A stretch of DNA of 64,000 nucleotides from Glaciihabitans tibetensis (GCF_003003265.1 NZ_PVTL01000005.1:186001-250000); one strand, 5' to 3'; shown: positions 15,615-23,749, counted from the first letter of the stretch. Notes: a model not told the origin generated them from the sequence alone. Translations and numbers: made by a program.

Positions 15615-16445
15615 GTGAATTATCCGTACCCCAGCGACCCGGCTGCGCCGCGTTCGCTCGGCGATCTGTCTCGCCTGCACGCGAATCTGGCGGCCGACCT
15701 CGACGGCGCCGCCGAGCGAGGCGAGCTGGTCGCCTACTTCCAGCCGCAGATCGATCTGGCGACGGGTCGCGTCGTGGCCGCAGAAGCCCTGTGCCGATGG
15801 TGGCATCCCCGGTTGGGGATGGTCTCGCCTGGAGTGTTCATTGCCATCGCGGAGCAGTCCGATGTTATCCACGAGGTGGGCGCATTTATGCTCGAAGAGA
15901 GCTGCAGTTTTCTGGAAGAGACCAGTAAAAACGGGCATTCCCTTGAGGTTGCGATCAATGTATCCCCGGCGCAACTCACTTCGACGGGGGTGCTCGACTA
16001 CCTTGCCCCGCGGATTGAGTCGGGCGCGCTCGACCCGCAGAAAATCACCCTTGAGGTGACCGAAACAATCGAGATAGTCGACCTGGGCCTCGCGGCCGCC
16101 CAGTTGAACGCGATGCGTGCGATCGGCCTCGGTGTATCGCTCGATGACTACGGAGCGGGCCACTCATCAGCCACCCAACTGGGTGCGCTCCCGGTCACCG
16201 AAGTCAAGATCGATCGTTCCCTTGTGCAGGGCGATTCTGAGGACAGTCGCACCCAGGTCGCGGAGGTAATCGACCTCGCACGCGAGCGTGGACTTCGTGT
16301 TGTGGCGGAGGGGGTTGAAAATTCTGAGCAAAACGAGTACGTGGTCGGCGCGGGATGCGAGCGCGCCCAGGGGTTCCTGCTCGGACGCCCGATGAACCTG
16401 TCGAAATTCGACCGTTACCTGACCGGGTGGCTCGCAGAGGCCTGA
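15615..16445 (+). CDS. EAL-domain c-di-GMP phosphodiesterase
   Basis: A 276-residue protein that is almost entirely an EAL domain, expected to hydrolyse c-di-GMP to pGpG. The residues needed for metal and substrate binding are present: the EAL in AEALCRW, Asn in INVSPAQL, Glu in LEVTET, DDYG, Lys in VKIDRS, and Glu in AEGVEN. It should therefore be active. No sensor domain is attached, only about 35 N-terminal residues. GTG 15615 is preceded by AGGA eight bases away. A related EAL gene lies on the other strand at 17204-17986. Confidence 0.93.
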   Translation: MNYPYPSDPAAPRSLGDLSRLHANLAADLDGAAERGELVAYFQPQIDLATGRVVAAEALCRWWHPRLGMVSPGVFIAIAEQSDVIHEVGAFMLEESCSFLEETSKNGHSLEVAINVSPAQLTSTGVLDYLAPRIESGALDPQKITLEVTETIEIVDLGLAAAQLNAMRAIGLGVSLDDYGAGHSSATQLGALPVTEVKIDRSLVQGDSEDSRTQVAEVIDLARERGLRVVAEGVENSEQNEYVVGAGCERAQGFLLGRPMNLSKFDRYLTGWLAEA

Positions 16446-16460
16446 GCCGGCCGGGTTATC

Positions 16461-16512
16461 ACATCAGGTCGTCCGCCGACATCAGGTCGGCGAATTACAT
16501 CAGGTCGTCTGG
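16461..16512. repeat. 18-bp triplicate at the end of the 16495 gene
   Basis: ACATCAGGTCG occurs at 16461, 16479 and 16497 with an exact 18-base period. The copies straddle the stop codon of the minus-strand gene and remain in its reading frame past the stop, so downstream in-frame sequence again encodes DLM and ADDLM before the next stop. Confidence 0.9.
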
Positions 16513-16755
16513 GTCGATGTCGGAGTCTTTGTCCGCATCGTTGTGAGCTTCCGGTTCGCCTACGTCGAGTTGCGTCCAGACCACGGGCATCCCGGGGGAG
16601 AACAGGATGTCGACACCCGATCCGGACTTCAGGGGCGGGATGTTGACGTAGCCGCCCCCGGACTTCACCGCCGCGAGAACCTGGTCACGCAACTCCGTTA
16701 CGGGGTGGGGAAGGAAGTAGTCCTTCCCGTCGACGGTCAGCCTATGCACGATCAT
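16495..16755 (-). CDS. Small hypothetical protein with acidic tail
   Basis: An 86-residue protein starting MIVHRLTVDGKDYFLPHP; GGGGA precedes ATG 16755 by about nine bases. The N-terminal 60 residues look like a small beta-rich domain ('LTVDGKDYFLPHPVTELRDQVLAAVKSGGGYVNIPP'), and the tail is strongly acidic and ends DDLM. No named family is recognised. It is divergent from the DUF7882 gene with 131 bases between them, suggesting a shared control region. The terminal codons are repeated beyond the stop. Confidence 0.65.
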   Translation of the reverse strand: MIVHRLTVDGKDYFLPHPVTELRDQVLAAVKSGGGYVNIPPLKSGSGVDILFSPGMPVVWTQLDVGEPEAHNDADKDSDIDPDDLM

Positions 16756-16886
16756 TGTCTGTCCCCTACCTGCCAATGGTGCTGGCGCGAAAATGTCTCG
16801 GCTATCAGGCTACCTCGCCCTGGGCGGGCGTTCCGGCACGGTATGGTGCTACAGCACCGAGCCGGTCGGGAATAGGGGGCAGTACC

Positions 16887-17195
16887 GTGGGAATTCTCTA
16901 TTACGACGGCCAGGAGTTCGACTTCGAGGACCGCACCCTCACCCATCTCCAGATCGTCATCAGCACGAAGCTGCGCCGCAAAGAGGATTTCTTCCTCAGC
17001 TGGAACCAGCCTGTGGAACGCGGCAGTGGCCGTCACGCGCTCTGGATTGACAACGGTGTGCCGATCCACTTCTTTTACGAGGGTTCGCGCCCGCCGACGG
17101 TTAACCGCGAGTGGATTGAGATGCTGGTTCTCGCCGCCGGCCGCGCGTCTGGCCTGCAGCTCACGGAAGTGGCCGAGCCCCGGTCTCTTCGCTAG
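16887..17195 (+). CDS. DUF7882-family protein
   Basis: A 102-residue protein of a family common in Microbacteriaceae and often mislabelled as ATP-dependent DNA ligase. The consensus is clear: MGILYYDGQEF at the start, 'DRTLTHLQIVISTKLRRKEDFFLSW' in the centre, then an 'ALWIDNGVPIHFFYEG' segment and 'WIEMLVLAAGRASGLQL'. It has no ligase motif, so no ligase function should be inferred. Start GTG 16887 follows AGGGGGC. Role unknown; it ends nine bases from the convergent EAL gene. Confidence 0.85.
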   Translation: MGILYYDGQEFDFEDRTLTHLQIVISTKLRRKEDFFLSWNQPVERGSGRHALWIDNGVPIHFFYEGSRPPTVNREWIEMLVLAAGRASGLQLTEVAEPRSLR

Positions 17196-17203
17196 AGCGC
17201 TCG

Positions 17204-17986
17204 TTACGTGAGCGCCTCAAGCAGGTGCACGGTGTCCCGTTCGGGCAGCGGCCGACCGAACAGGTAGCCCTGAACCCGGTCCACCCCTAGCTCCCGTACG
17301 ACGCGCAGCTGCTCCTCGGTTTCCACACCCTCGGCAACAACGCGAAGCCCTCGATCGCGCGCCATCTCCACGACTTCGGTGATGAACGCATCCGAGCTGG
17401 TACCGCCCTGTACGCGTGACCTGTCGATCTTCACTTCGGTGGCGGGTAGTGCCATGAGCTGGGACATCGACGAAAAGCCCGTGCCGTAATCATCCACCGA
17501 GATCCCCAGCCCGATGGAGCGCATGCGATTCAGCCGGTCGCAGACTTCGGCAATCGCAATCACCGGCAGAGACTCGGTGATCTCGATGACGAGCGCAGCG
17601 GCGGGCAACTCGTGCTGCCGAAGCCTGACCGCGACATGGTCGAGCATTGCCGGGGTTCTCAGCTGTGCCGCAGAGACGTTGACGGCCACCTGGACGCCGA
17701 ACCCGCGATCGTCCCACTCCGCAGCACACCTGCAGCCCTCGTCGATCATAAAACTGCCGATGTCGGCGATGAGACCGTACTGCTCCGCGAGCGGGATGAA
17801 CACGCCGGGCAGGATGAGGCCGAGGGTGGGGTGGCGCCAGCGCGCAAGGGCTTCGACCGCAACGACTCGACGGGTGATGGCGTCGACCTGGGGCTGAAAG
17901 TACGCGATGATTTCACCGCGCGCGACCGCCTGAGAAAGATCCGGTACTAGGTCCACGGTTGTTTCTCCGGATCGGTCGGACGTCAT
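17204..17986 (-). CDS. EAL-domain c-di-GMP phosphodiesterase
   Basis: A 260-residue single-domain EAL protein, paralogous to the one at 15615-16445. All expected catalytic positions are kept: EAL in AVEALARW, Asn in VNVSAAQL, Glu in IEITES, DDYG, Lys in VKIDRS, and Glu in AEGVET. I place the start at ATG 17986 (MTSDRSGE); in-frame codons continue upstream to 18106 but would overlap the divergent promoter region of the RsbQ-like gene. The ribosome binding site is weak. It is transcribed away from the hydrolase-GGDEF pair, with a 103-base shared upstream region. Confidence 0.92.
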   Translation of the reverse strand: MTSDRSGETTVDLVPDLSQAVARGEIIAYFQPQVDAITRRVVAVEALARWRHPTLGLILPGVFIPLAEQYGLIADIGSFMIDEGCRCAAEWDDRGFGVQVAVNVSAAQLRTPAMLDHVAVRLRQHELPAAALVIEITESLPVIAIAEVCDRLNRMRSIGLGISVDDYGTGFSSMSQLMALPATEVKIDRSRVQGGTSSDAFITEVVEMARDRGLRVVAEGVETEEQLRVVRELGVDRVQGYLFGRPLPERDTVHLLEALT

Positions 17987-18089
17987 CGTCGAGCTGATCG
18001 GGGTCCGGGAAAAGCGCGATGACGTTACAACAGAGTAATCAGATTTCCTGCGCCTATATAATTTGGCGAGGGACAGATTTGGAGAACAG

Positions 18090-18908
18090 ATGCCCATTTC
18101 GCCCATTCACGCTGGCATATCTCTCCACCGCAACAACGTGCAGGTGAGCGGAAACCCGCTCGGCCAGCCCGTGTTGTTTGCCCACGGATTCGGCGGAAGC
18201 CAGGAGTCCTGGCAGCTTGTTACGCCCGCGTTTCTCGACGATTGCCTGGTGGTCGTGTTTGATCACGTGGGCTCCGGCGGCTCCGACGTGAGTGCATACG
18301 ACCGCGGCAAGTATGACTCGCTGCACGGATATGCCGACGACATCCTGGAGATCATCACCGAGCTCGGTCTTCGCGACGTCGTCTACGTCGGGCACTGCGT
18401 GAGCGGAATCATGGGCATTCTGGCCGCAAATCGATCACCCGAATTGTTCAGCAAGCTGGTCCTGGTTGGCCCGTCGCCGAGGTATGTCGCCGACGAGGAC
18501 TACGTGGGCGGCTTCACGCAGGACGCCATAGACGACATGCTGGATTCACTGGATTCCAACTATTTGGGTTGGTCCTCCGTCATGGCGCCGACGATTATGG
18601 GCAACTCCGACCGGCCACAGCTGGGCGAGGATCTCACCGCAAGTTTCAGCACCGTGGATCCCGCGATCGCCGCCCACTTCGCGCGAGTGACCTTCCTCTC
18701 TGACAACCGCCGCGATCTGGCCGACGTCGTGGTGCCAACTCTCGTGCTCCAGTCGACCGATGACGTGATCGCGCCGCTCGCCGTTGGCCAGTACGTCACC
18801 GAGCAGATCGCGGGCAGCACGTTCGTCGTCATGACCTCTCGGGGCCACGTTCCCAACCTGTCTGATCCTGACGAAGTCGCAGGTCACATTCGATCGTTCC
18901 TTGATTGA
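18090..18908 (+). CDS. RsbQ-like alpha/beta hydrolase with Cys at the nucleophile position
   Basis: A 272-residue alpha/beta hydrolase of the RsbQ/KAI2/D14 group: 'VLFAHGFGGSQESW', 'FDHVGSGGSD', 'LFSKLVLVGPSPRY', 'YVGGF'. RsbQ proteins bind or hydrolyse a small molecule and activate a partner that carries a PAS domain. The nucleophile elbow here reads GHCVSG, with Cys103 (codon TGC 18396-18398) where the family has Ser in GHSV. Asp224 or Asp225 (STDD) and His253 (RGHVP) complete the triad. A -10-like TATAAT is at 18057-18062 and GGAG precedes ATG 18090. The stop overlaps the ATG of the PAS-GAF-GGDEF gene (TGATG), so the two are translationally coupled. Confidence 0.9.
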   Translation: MPISPIHAGISLHRNNVQVSGNPLGQPVLFAHGFGGSQESWQLVTPAFLDDCLVVVFDHVGSGGSDVSAYDRGKYDSLHGYADDILEIITELGLRDVVYVGHCVSGIMGILAANRSPELFSKLVLVGPSPRYVADEDYVGGFTQDAIDDMLDSLDSNYLGWSSVMAPTIMGNSDRPQLGEDLTASFSTVDPAIAAHFARVTFLSDNRRDLADVVVPTLVLQSTDDVIAPLAVGQYVTEQIAGSTFVVMTSRGHVPNLSDPDEVAGHIRSFLD

Positions 18909-20317
18909 TGGATGTCCCGCTGGCATCGAGCGATGACCTGTACGATCACGCCCCGTGCGGCCTGCTCCTGACGACGCCTGACGACCTCGTGCTCACGGTC
19001 AATGCGACGTTTCTGGAGTGGACCGGCTACGCCGAATCCGATGTGGTGGGTCGCGACTTTCACCAGCTGTTAGACCCGGGGAGCCAGGTTTTCTACGCGA
19101 CCCGATATCAGGCGGAACTCTGGGCGCGGGAGGAGATTCGCGAGGTTGCGTTCACCCTGATCAAGGCCGATGGCTCCGCGATGCCGGTGCTGTTGAACTC
19201 GGTGCTTGAGCAGGCAGACGTGGGCGAAAACTCGTTTGTGCGCCTTGCGGTGTTCGATTCGACCGGCCGCAAGGACTACGAGCGCGAGATGCTTCTAGCC
19301 AAGCGGCAGGCCGAGGTATCCGAGACAAGCGTTCGTCTCCTCCAGGAGGCATCCACGCGGTTCCTTGCGGCGACCACGGAGACCGACGTCGCCGTCGCTC
19401 TTGCCGAAGCCGCCTGCGAGGCGTTCTCGGCGGCCGATGCCGCTGTCGTCCTGTACGACGCCGCCGGCGATGCCGTGTTCCTGGCGGGCGCCCATCTCAG
19501 CGAGCCGCTGCGAGAACTCAATGACGCCCGATCGCCCCAGCTACCCTCGCTGGAAGACGGCATGATCATCATCTCGAGTCTCGATGAGGTGTACGCCGAT
19601 TCCTCGCGCGCAGGCGACATCCTCCGTTCCATCCGCACGGAGGCATTGACTGCGATCAGGATCGTGGACGGCGACACCGTAGTCGGCGTTTTGGTGACCA
19701 CGTTCGGGCGGCCGCGGGAATTCGACGAATACGCGATCTCGCTGCACCACGCGTTCGTCAGGCAGGCGGCACTCGTGCTCTCGCGTGTGCGGCTGCAACT
19801 GGCGCTGCGTGAAATGGCGATGCACGACCAACTGACCGGGCTCGCCAACCGCAACCTCATCGATGAGCGTCTCACCCACTCAATGGCGGTCTCGGCGCGG
19901 AGCGAACTGCCCATCGCGCTGATCTTTGTCGATCTCGACGGTTTCAAGCTGATCAATGACGAACTCGGGCACCGGGCAGGGGACATGGTGCTGCAGACCG
20001 TCGCAGAGCGCATGCGCAGTACCGTGCGAGAGGTCGACATCGTCGGGCGGTTCGGCGGCGACGAGTTTGTGGTGATCTGCGAGGGCGCGGACGAAACGAT
20101 GGCGCTCAGCATCGCCGAACGCATCCTCGCCGAGGTCCGGCTGCCGATGCCGGGGTTGGCGGAGGGATTCAGCATCACCGCATCCGTCGGCGTCGCGGTG
20201 CACGTGACACGCGAGACGGCCGCAACAACAACCGACTACCTCATCCGTCGCGCAGATGCAGCGATGTACGAGTCGAAGCGCGGCGGTTCCGACCGCGCTA
20301 CGATCGCACGTCTGTAG
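18908..20317 (+). CDS. PAS-GAF-GGDEF diguanylate cyclase, partner of the RsbQ-like hydrolase
   Basis: A 469-residue cytoplasmic signalling protein. An RsbP-like PAS domain occupies about residues 8-115, a short coiled coil follows (about 118-140), then a GAF-type domain (about 142-290) and a GGDEF domain (about 300-469). The active-site motif GGDEF is intact, and RxxD (REVD) lies five residues before it, the inhibitory I-site position. It should make c-di-GMP from GTP under feedback control. RsbQ-type hydrolases paired with an RsbP-type PAS protein form a bipartite sensor known to be attached to different outputs; here the output is c-di-GMP synthesis rather than a PP2C phosphatase. ATG 18908 overlaps the upstream stop; TTG 18905 is an alternative. 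Confidence 0.93.
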   Translation: MDVPLASSDDLYDHAPCGLLLTTPDDLVLTVNATFLEWTGYAESDVVGRDFHQLLDPGSQVFYATRYQAELWAREEIREVAFTLIKADGSAMPVLLNSVLEQADVGENSFVRLAVFDSTGRKDYEREMLLAKRQAEVSETSVRLLQEASTRFLAATTETDVAVALAEAACEAFSAADAAVVLYDAAGDAVFLAGAHLSEPLRELNDARSPQLPSLEDGMIIISSLDEVYADSSRAGDILRSIRTEALTAIRIVDGDTVVGVLVTTFGRPREFDEYAISLHHAFVRQAALVLSRVRLQLALREMAMHDQLTGLANRNLIDERLTHSMAVSARSELPIALIFVDLDGFKLINDELGHRAGDMVLQTVAERMRSTVREVDIVGRFGGDEFVVICEGADETMALSIAERILAEVRLPMPGLAEGFSITASVGVAVHVTRETAATTTDYLIRRADAAMYESKRGGSDRATIARL

Positions 20318-20332
20318 CTCGCGCCCTGGTGA

Positions 20333-21313
20333 CTAGGGGCGCACGGCGGGGATACGAACCCGCAGGGCGCTCGGCTCGATCCACGCCTTGAAGGCCGCCG
20401 CTTTGCCGAATCCGTCGCCGTCGAGCTCGATCTCCTCGGGCCGTGAGAAGCGGGCGGTGAACTTCGTTCCGGTTTCGTAGTGCAGATCGCCGTCGTTCTG
20501 GTGCTCGCCCGCGAGTGCTCTGCCCGCCTTGGTGCGGCGAACGATGCCGTTGGTCCAGGCGACCTTCACCCACACCCGGATCCACCCGAGCACGCCTCCG
20601 GGTCGGGTCATCATGACGTCGAACAACCCGTCATCCAACACCGCTTCGGGCATCAACAGAATGTTCGCGGGAAGCGAGCCGCAATTGCCGAGGATGAGGG
20701 TGTGCACGGTCGCGCGCTTGGCGGTACCGTCGTCGAGCCGGAAGCGGAGCTGAAGCTCGTCGGGGTCGCGCAACGAGGCGACGATTGCCTTCACGTAGGC
20801 GGCCCAGCCGGCCTTCTTTTTCAGGTCTTCGTCGGTGTTAGAGATCATCTTCGCATCGAGGCCCAAACCGGCCATCACAACAAACGCGTGCTCGTCGCGA
20901 GACTTGTCTTCGCGCTCGATGCGGATCATTCCCAGATCAATGGCCTTGTCTTCGCCCGTGAAGGCGGCCCGCACACTCCCGGGCATGTCGTTCAGAGTCA
21001 TCTTCAGGTTGCGCGCGAGAAGATTGCCGGTGCCGGAGGGCAAGAGCGCGACGGCTACGTCGTGTCCACGAACGCCCTCGACAACCGCACGCACGGTGCC
21101 GTCACCCCCGGCAACAATGACGAGGTCGACGCCCTGCTTGAGCGCTTCGGCGGTCACGCCCTGTCCCACGTCTTCCACGGACGTCTCAAACCAGAGGCTC
21201 TCTCCCCAGCCTGCGGCGGAAGCTTCCGAGTTCACGGCTTCGCGCAGGGCATCAAGGTCGACCTTGATGGGGTTGTAGATGACGGCAGCGGTGCGGAGCT
21301 TGGTGTCGGTCAT
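20333..21313 (-). CDS. Diacylglycerol/sphingosine-type lipid kinase
   Basis: A 326-residue member of the DAGK catalytic family (DgkB/YegS-like), which phosphorylates diacylglycerol or related lipids with ATP. The nucleotide loop is VIVAGGDGTVRAVVEG, and the second motif is LLPSGTGNLLARNL. Acidic residues for metal binding follow in 'EAVLDDGLFDV'. Start ATG 21313 is preceded by TACACT and six bases, so the mRNA may be leaderless; longer in-frame sequence upstream is not conserved. It converges with the GGDEF gene, with only 15 bases between the stops. Confidence 0.92.
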   Translation of the reverse strand: MTDTKLRTAAVIYNPIKVDLDALREAVNSEASAAGWGESLWFETSVEDVGQGVTAEALKQGVDLVIVAGGDGTVRAVVEGVRGHDVAVALLPSGTGNLLARNLKMTLNDMPGSVRAAFTGEDKAIDLGMIRIEREDKSRDEHAFVVMAGLGLDAKMISNTDEDLKKKAGWAAYVKAIVASLRDPDELQLRFRLDDGTAKRATVHTLILGNCGSLPANILLMPEAVLDDGLFDVMMTRPGGVLGWIRVWVKVAWTNGIVRRTKAGRALAGEHQNDGDLHYETGTKFTARFSRPEEIELDGDGFGKAAAFKAWIEPSALRVRIPAVRP

Positions 21314-21380
21314 TTTGTCAGTGTAAGGTGCGCTCTCCGGGAGATGCCCGTCAAAACCCCCTTGAGCCGTGAGGTGAGTC

Positions 21381-21641
21381 ATGTTTCTCCTTTTCGGAGC
21401 GCGCACTGCCGAGGCGCTCATTAATGTTGTGACGTTCGTGTGTGGCTACTGCGGCGTCAGAGCCGAGCAGCAGGTAGTGAAACGTGCGACAAAATTCACC
21501 CTGTTCTTCGTGCCGCTGTTCACCGTGTCTTCGTCGTACAGCAATACCTGCACGCACTGCGGCGGTACGACGAACCTGACCAAAAACCAGGCCAAGCACT
21601 CGCTTGAGTGGACGCAGGCGAACAAGGCTGCCCAGCCGTAA
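21381..21641 (+). CDS. Zinc-ribbon domain protein
   Basis: An 86-residue protein with two pairs of zinc-ligand cysteines, CGYC and CTHC, separated by a hydrophobic stretch 'KFTLFFVPLFTVSSSYSNT'. This is the zinc-ribbon family of small actinobacterial proteins with a central hydrophobic hairpin. GAGGTGA precedes ATG 21381. A strong hairpin follows the stop. Function unknown. Confidence 0.85.
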   Translation: MFLLFGARTAEALINVVTFVCGYCGVRAEQQVVKRATKFTLFFVPLFTVSSSYSNTCTHCGGTTNLTKNQAKHSLEWTQANKAAQP

Positions 21642-21656
21642 CGGCGATACAACAGC

Positions 21657-21693
21657 GGTGGTGCCGGGCGCATCATTCGCGCCCGGCACCACC
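21657..21693. terminator. Bidirectional terminator, 15-bp perfect stem
   Basis: GGTGGTGCCGGGCGC (21657-21671) pairs perfectly with GCGCCCGGCACCACC (21679-21693) around a seven-base loop. It lies between the zinc-ribbon gene and the convergent DUF3618 gene and should stop transcription from both sides. Confidence 0.85.
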
Positions 21694-21712
21694 GGGTGAT
21701 TTTGGGTTCAGG

Positions 21713-22303
21713 CTAGGAGTTCTGGTCCTGGACCGTTTCTTTGGCGTGCTTGGCAGAGTCTTTGACCTCGTCAGCCGCAGCGGAGGCGTCTGACTTCACT
21801 GCATCAACGGCATCCGTGGCGGTGTCTTTCACCGATGCGGCGGCCTGCTGCGCGGGCTCCTTGAGGTTGCCGGCAATGTCCTTCGCCGCATCCGTCACCT
21901 GGGTGACGAGGGGCTCGGCAGCATCCTTGACCGAGGCTGCGAGCTGCTTCTCCTTGTCGCTCGCCGGGATCAGCGAAGACACGAGAAGTCCAACACCGAA
22001 GGCGATGAGCCCAACCGCTACGGGACTGCCCTTCGCCTTGGTGACAGCGGTTCCGGGGGAGCTGGCGACGTTGCTCACGCCGTCCGCAGCCGCGGAAGCC
22101 GCGTCGCGCACATGATCGCGGGTGTCGGAGGCGGCACCCATAACCTGGTCCTTCACGGAGCCGAGGGCGTCCTTCACCTTGTCGGTCTGGCGGTGCACGA
22201 TCTTGGACGGCGTCACCTTGTCGGCGAGAGCATCAACGTTTGAGCCCAAGTCGCCACGGGTGCGCTCGATGTCGGCGCGGATCTGGTCGGCGTCACTGGT
22301 CAT
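21713..22303 (-). CDS. DUF3618-family protein (cassette copy A)
   Basis: A 196-residue protein. The N-terminus has the DUF3618 signature 'DQIRADIERTRGDLGSNVDALADKVTPSKIV'. A single membrane segment lies near the middle (about residues 97-113, 'VGLIAFGVGLLVSSLIP'), and the remainder is a long Ala/Lys/Asp-rich amphipathic helix region, LEA- or apolipoprotein-like. Third gene of a coupled operon; its ATG overlaps the previous stop (ATGA). A paralogue is at 48647-49210. Function unknown; an envelope stress role is inference. Confidence 0.88.
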   Translation of the reverse strand: MTSDADQIRADIERTRGDLGSNVDALADKVTPSKIVHRQTDKVKDALGSVKDQVMGAASDTRDHVRDAASAAADGVSNVASSPGTAVTKAKGSPVAVGLIAFGVGLLVSSLIPASDKEKQLAASVKDAAEPLVTQVTDAAKDIAGNLKEPAQQAAASVKDTATDAVDAVKSDASAAADEVKDSAKHAKETVQDQNS

Positions 22304-22716
22304 CGGTTTTCCTCATTCTTTCTCAACGTTTCCGGGATTTTCTTCAATGAGTCGACGGTCTGGGGCGCACCCTCGACGGTCTTGAGCGACTTGCGGCCGC
22401 TGCGGTAAAGGATCAGGCCGATGATCGCCCAAATTGCGGCGACGATCACGGCAGACCATCCGTTGTCGATCAGGTGGCCGAGGCCCCACCACAGGGCGAT
22501 GGACAGAAACAGCACTGCCATCATCCCGGCGTAGGCCGCGCCGCCGACGAGTCCGGCTCCCTTGCCCGCCTTCGCGGCAGACTCCTTGAGCTCGGCCTTT
22601 GCGAGTTCGACTTCCTGCCGCATCAGCGTCGAGATGTCACGAGTGACCTCTCCCAGGAGGTCGCCGAGCGAGGTGGATGCCGCTTTCGCCTCTGCTGGCG
22701 TGGTGGGATCACTCAC
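22300..22716 (-). CDS. Holin superfamily III-like (DUF1469) membrane protein (cassette copy A)
   Basis: A 138-residue protein with an N-terminal amphipathic helix ('LGDLLGEVTRDISTLMRQEVELAKAEL') and two membrane helices. This is the actinobacterial 'putative holin-X, superfamily III' family, which is chromosomal and not evidence of a phage. Its two ends overlap both neighbouring genes by four bases. It is about three-quarters identical by eye to the protein at 48234-48650, including the C-terminal 'GAPQTVDSLKKIPETL'. Confidence 0.88.
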   Translation of the reverse strand: MSDPTTPAEAKAASTSLGDLLGEVTRDISTLMRQEVELAKAELKESAAKAGKGAGLVGGAAYAGMMAVLFLSIALWWGLGHLIDNGWSAVIVAAIWAIIGLILYRSGRKSLKTVEGAPQTVDSLKKIPETLRKNEENR

Positions 22717-23468
22717 GAGCGGGGGTTCCGGTAGTACGGATCGCCATCGACCGGGGAGGCCTCAACGTCGTCGACGTCGCGACCCAGCGGAGCGGCAAAC
22801 AGCTCGTCGGCCGCCGGCGGTGTCACCACGGGAGGAACGGTGGGTGCCGACACCACGCCGGTAGTCGCGGTGGGAAACGCGGATGCCGGCGTGGTCGTCG
22901 TGGTCGGAGCTGACGCGGCAGCGTGCTCGGCGGCGGCCTTCTCGTCCGCTGCCTCGCTGGTGAGCGAACGCGTCAGGCGCCCCGCCAGGATGCCGGCGAC
23001 AGCGGCAAGGCCGATGAAGGTGCCCGGGCGAGTGCGCGCGAAGGTCTTGACCTCGTCGAGCAGCGATCCGGGATCGCGATCGTCGAGCCACGTCGCAACT
23101 CCGCCGGCGCGGGTCGCTACCTGCTTCACGAGGTCAGCGGCAACTCCACCGCCCTCGGACTTCTCCGCCATGGTTCCGAGCTCGTCGCTGAGCGAGCGCA
23201 GTCCGCCGGCAACCCGCTTCTGCTGGGTACCGGCCTGCTCGCGCAATTCGGTCTGGGTCTGCTTGAAAAGATCTTTGGCCTGGGTCGTGACCTCGCCTGC
23301 AACGCTTGCTGCCTGCTCCTTGGCCGTGCCGAGGACGTTTTCGCCGGCAGTCGCGGCGTCGCTGGCGACGTGAGACGCCTGCTCTTTCGCTGTGTCCGTG
23401 GTGCCCGATGACGCTGGGGTGCCAAACGGCGCGTCGGACGCCGGTGTCGGGGGGTAAATGTTCGACAT
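22713..23468 (-). CDS. Coiled-coil/LEA-like membrane-associated protein (cassette copy A)
   Basis: A 251-residue protein, first gene of the cassette, starting MSNIYPPTP at ATG 23468 behind AAAGGG. After a Pro-rich start comes a long Ala/Lys/Glu/Gln helix region (about residues 25-90) similar to LEA proteins. A conserved part 'GGGVAADLVKQVATRAGGVATWLDDRDPGSLLDEV' follows, then a membrane segment 'GTFIGLAAVAGILAGRLTRSL' and a low-complexity Thr/Pro/Ala tail. The same order occurs in the paralogue at 47380-48237. No named function. Confidence 0.85.
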   Translation of the reverse strand: MSNIYPPTPASDAPFGTPASSGTTDTAKEQASHVASDAATAGENVLGTAKEQAASVAGEVTTQAKDLFKQTQTELREQAGTQQKRVAGGLRSLSDELGTMAEKSEGGGVAADLVKQVATRAGGVATWLDDRDPGSLLDEVKTFARTRPGTFIGLAAVAGILAGRLTRSLTSEAADEKAAAEHAAASAPTTTTTPASAFPTATTGVVSAPTVPPVVTPPAADELFAAPLGRDVDDVEASPVDGDPYYRNPRS

Positions 23469-23667
23469 TCTGTGCCCTTTCGTGATGTTCGCCGCTGGAT
23501 TCAGCGGAGATGGCTGCACTGTGCGGTTATCAGCATTCACCACGGGAGGACGCAAACTTGGGGGGCGACAATCTCAGGAAAGCGCGGTACCGTACCGGCG
23601 TTGTGCCGACGCACTGAGGGAACTCCGTGCTCCCGCTCAGGTCGCCGTGCGTACACTTCATTGCCCA

Positions 23668-23715
23668 AACGGCTCATCGTCTGAACGGCTCATAGCCTGA
23701 ACGGCCCATTGCCCG
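23668..23715. repeat. 16-bp imperfect tandem repeat, three units
   Basis: Units at 23668-23683, 23684-23699 and 23700-23715 share AACGGC(T/C)CAT. The array is in the 281-base gap between the cassette start at 23468 and the small gene at 23750. The rest of that gap holds nothing I can assign beyond probable promoter sequence. Confidence 0.75.
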
Positions 23716-23749
23716 AAACGGCGTTCGCTGCCAAACGACTGGAGACCCC

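Noticed and set aside
16887-17195. ATP-dependent DNA ligase, a label often given to this family
   Set aside because: The 102-residue protein has no KxDG or other nucleotidyltransferase motif.
20321-20342. Terminator hairpin between the GGDEF and lipid kinase genes
   Set aside because: GCGCCCT/AGGGGCGC pairs only with a bulged G and no T-run; too weak to list as a feature.
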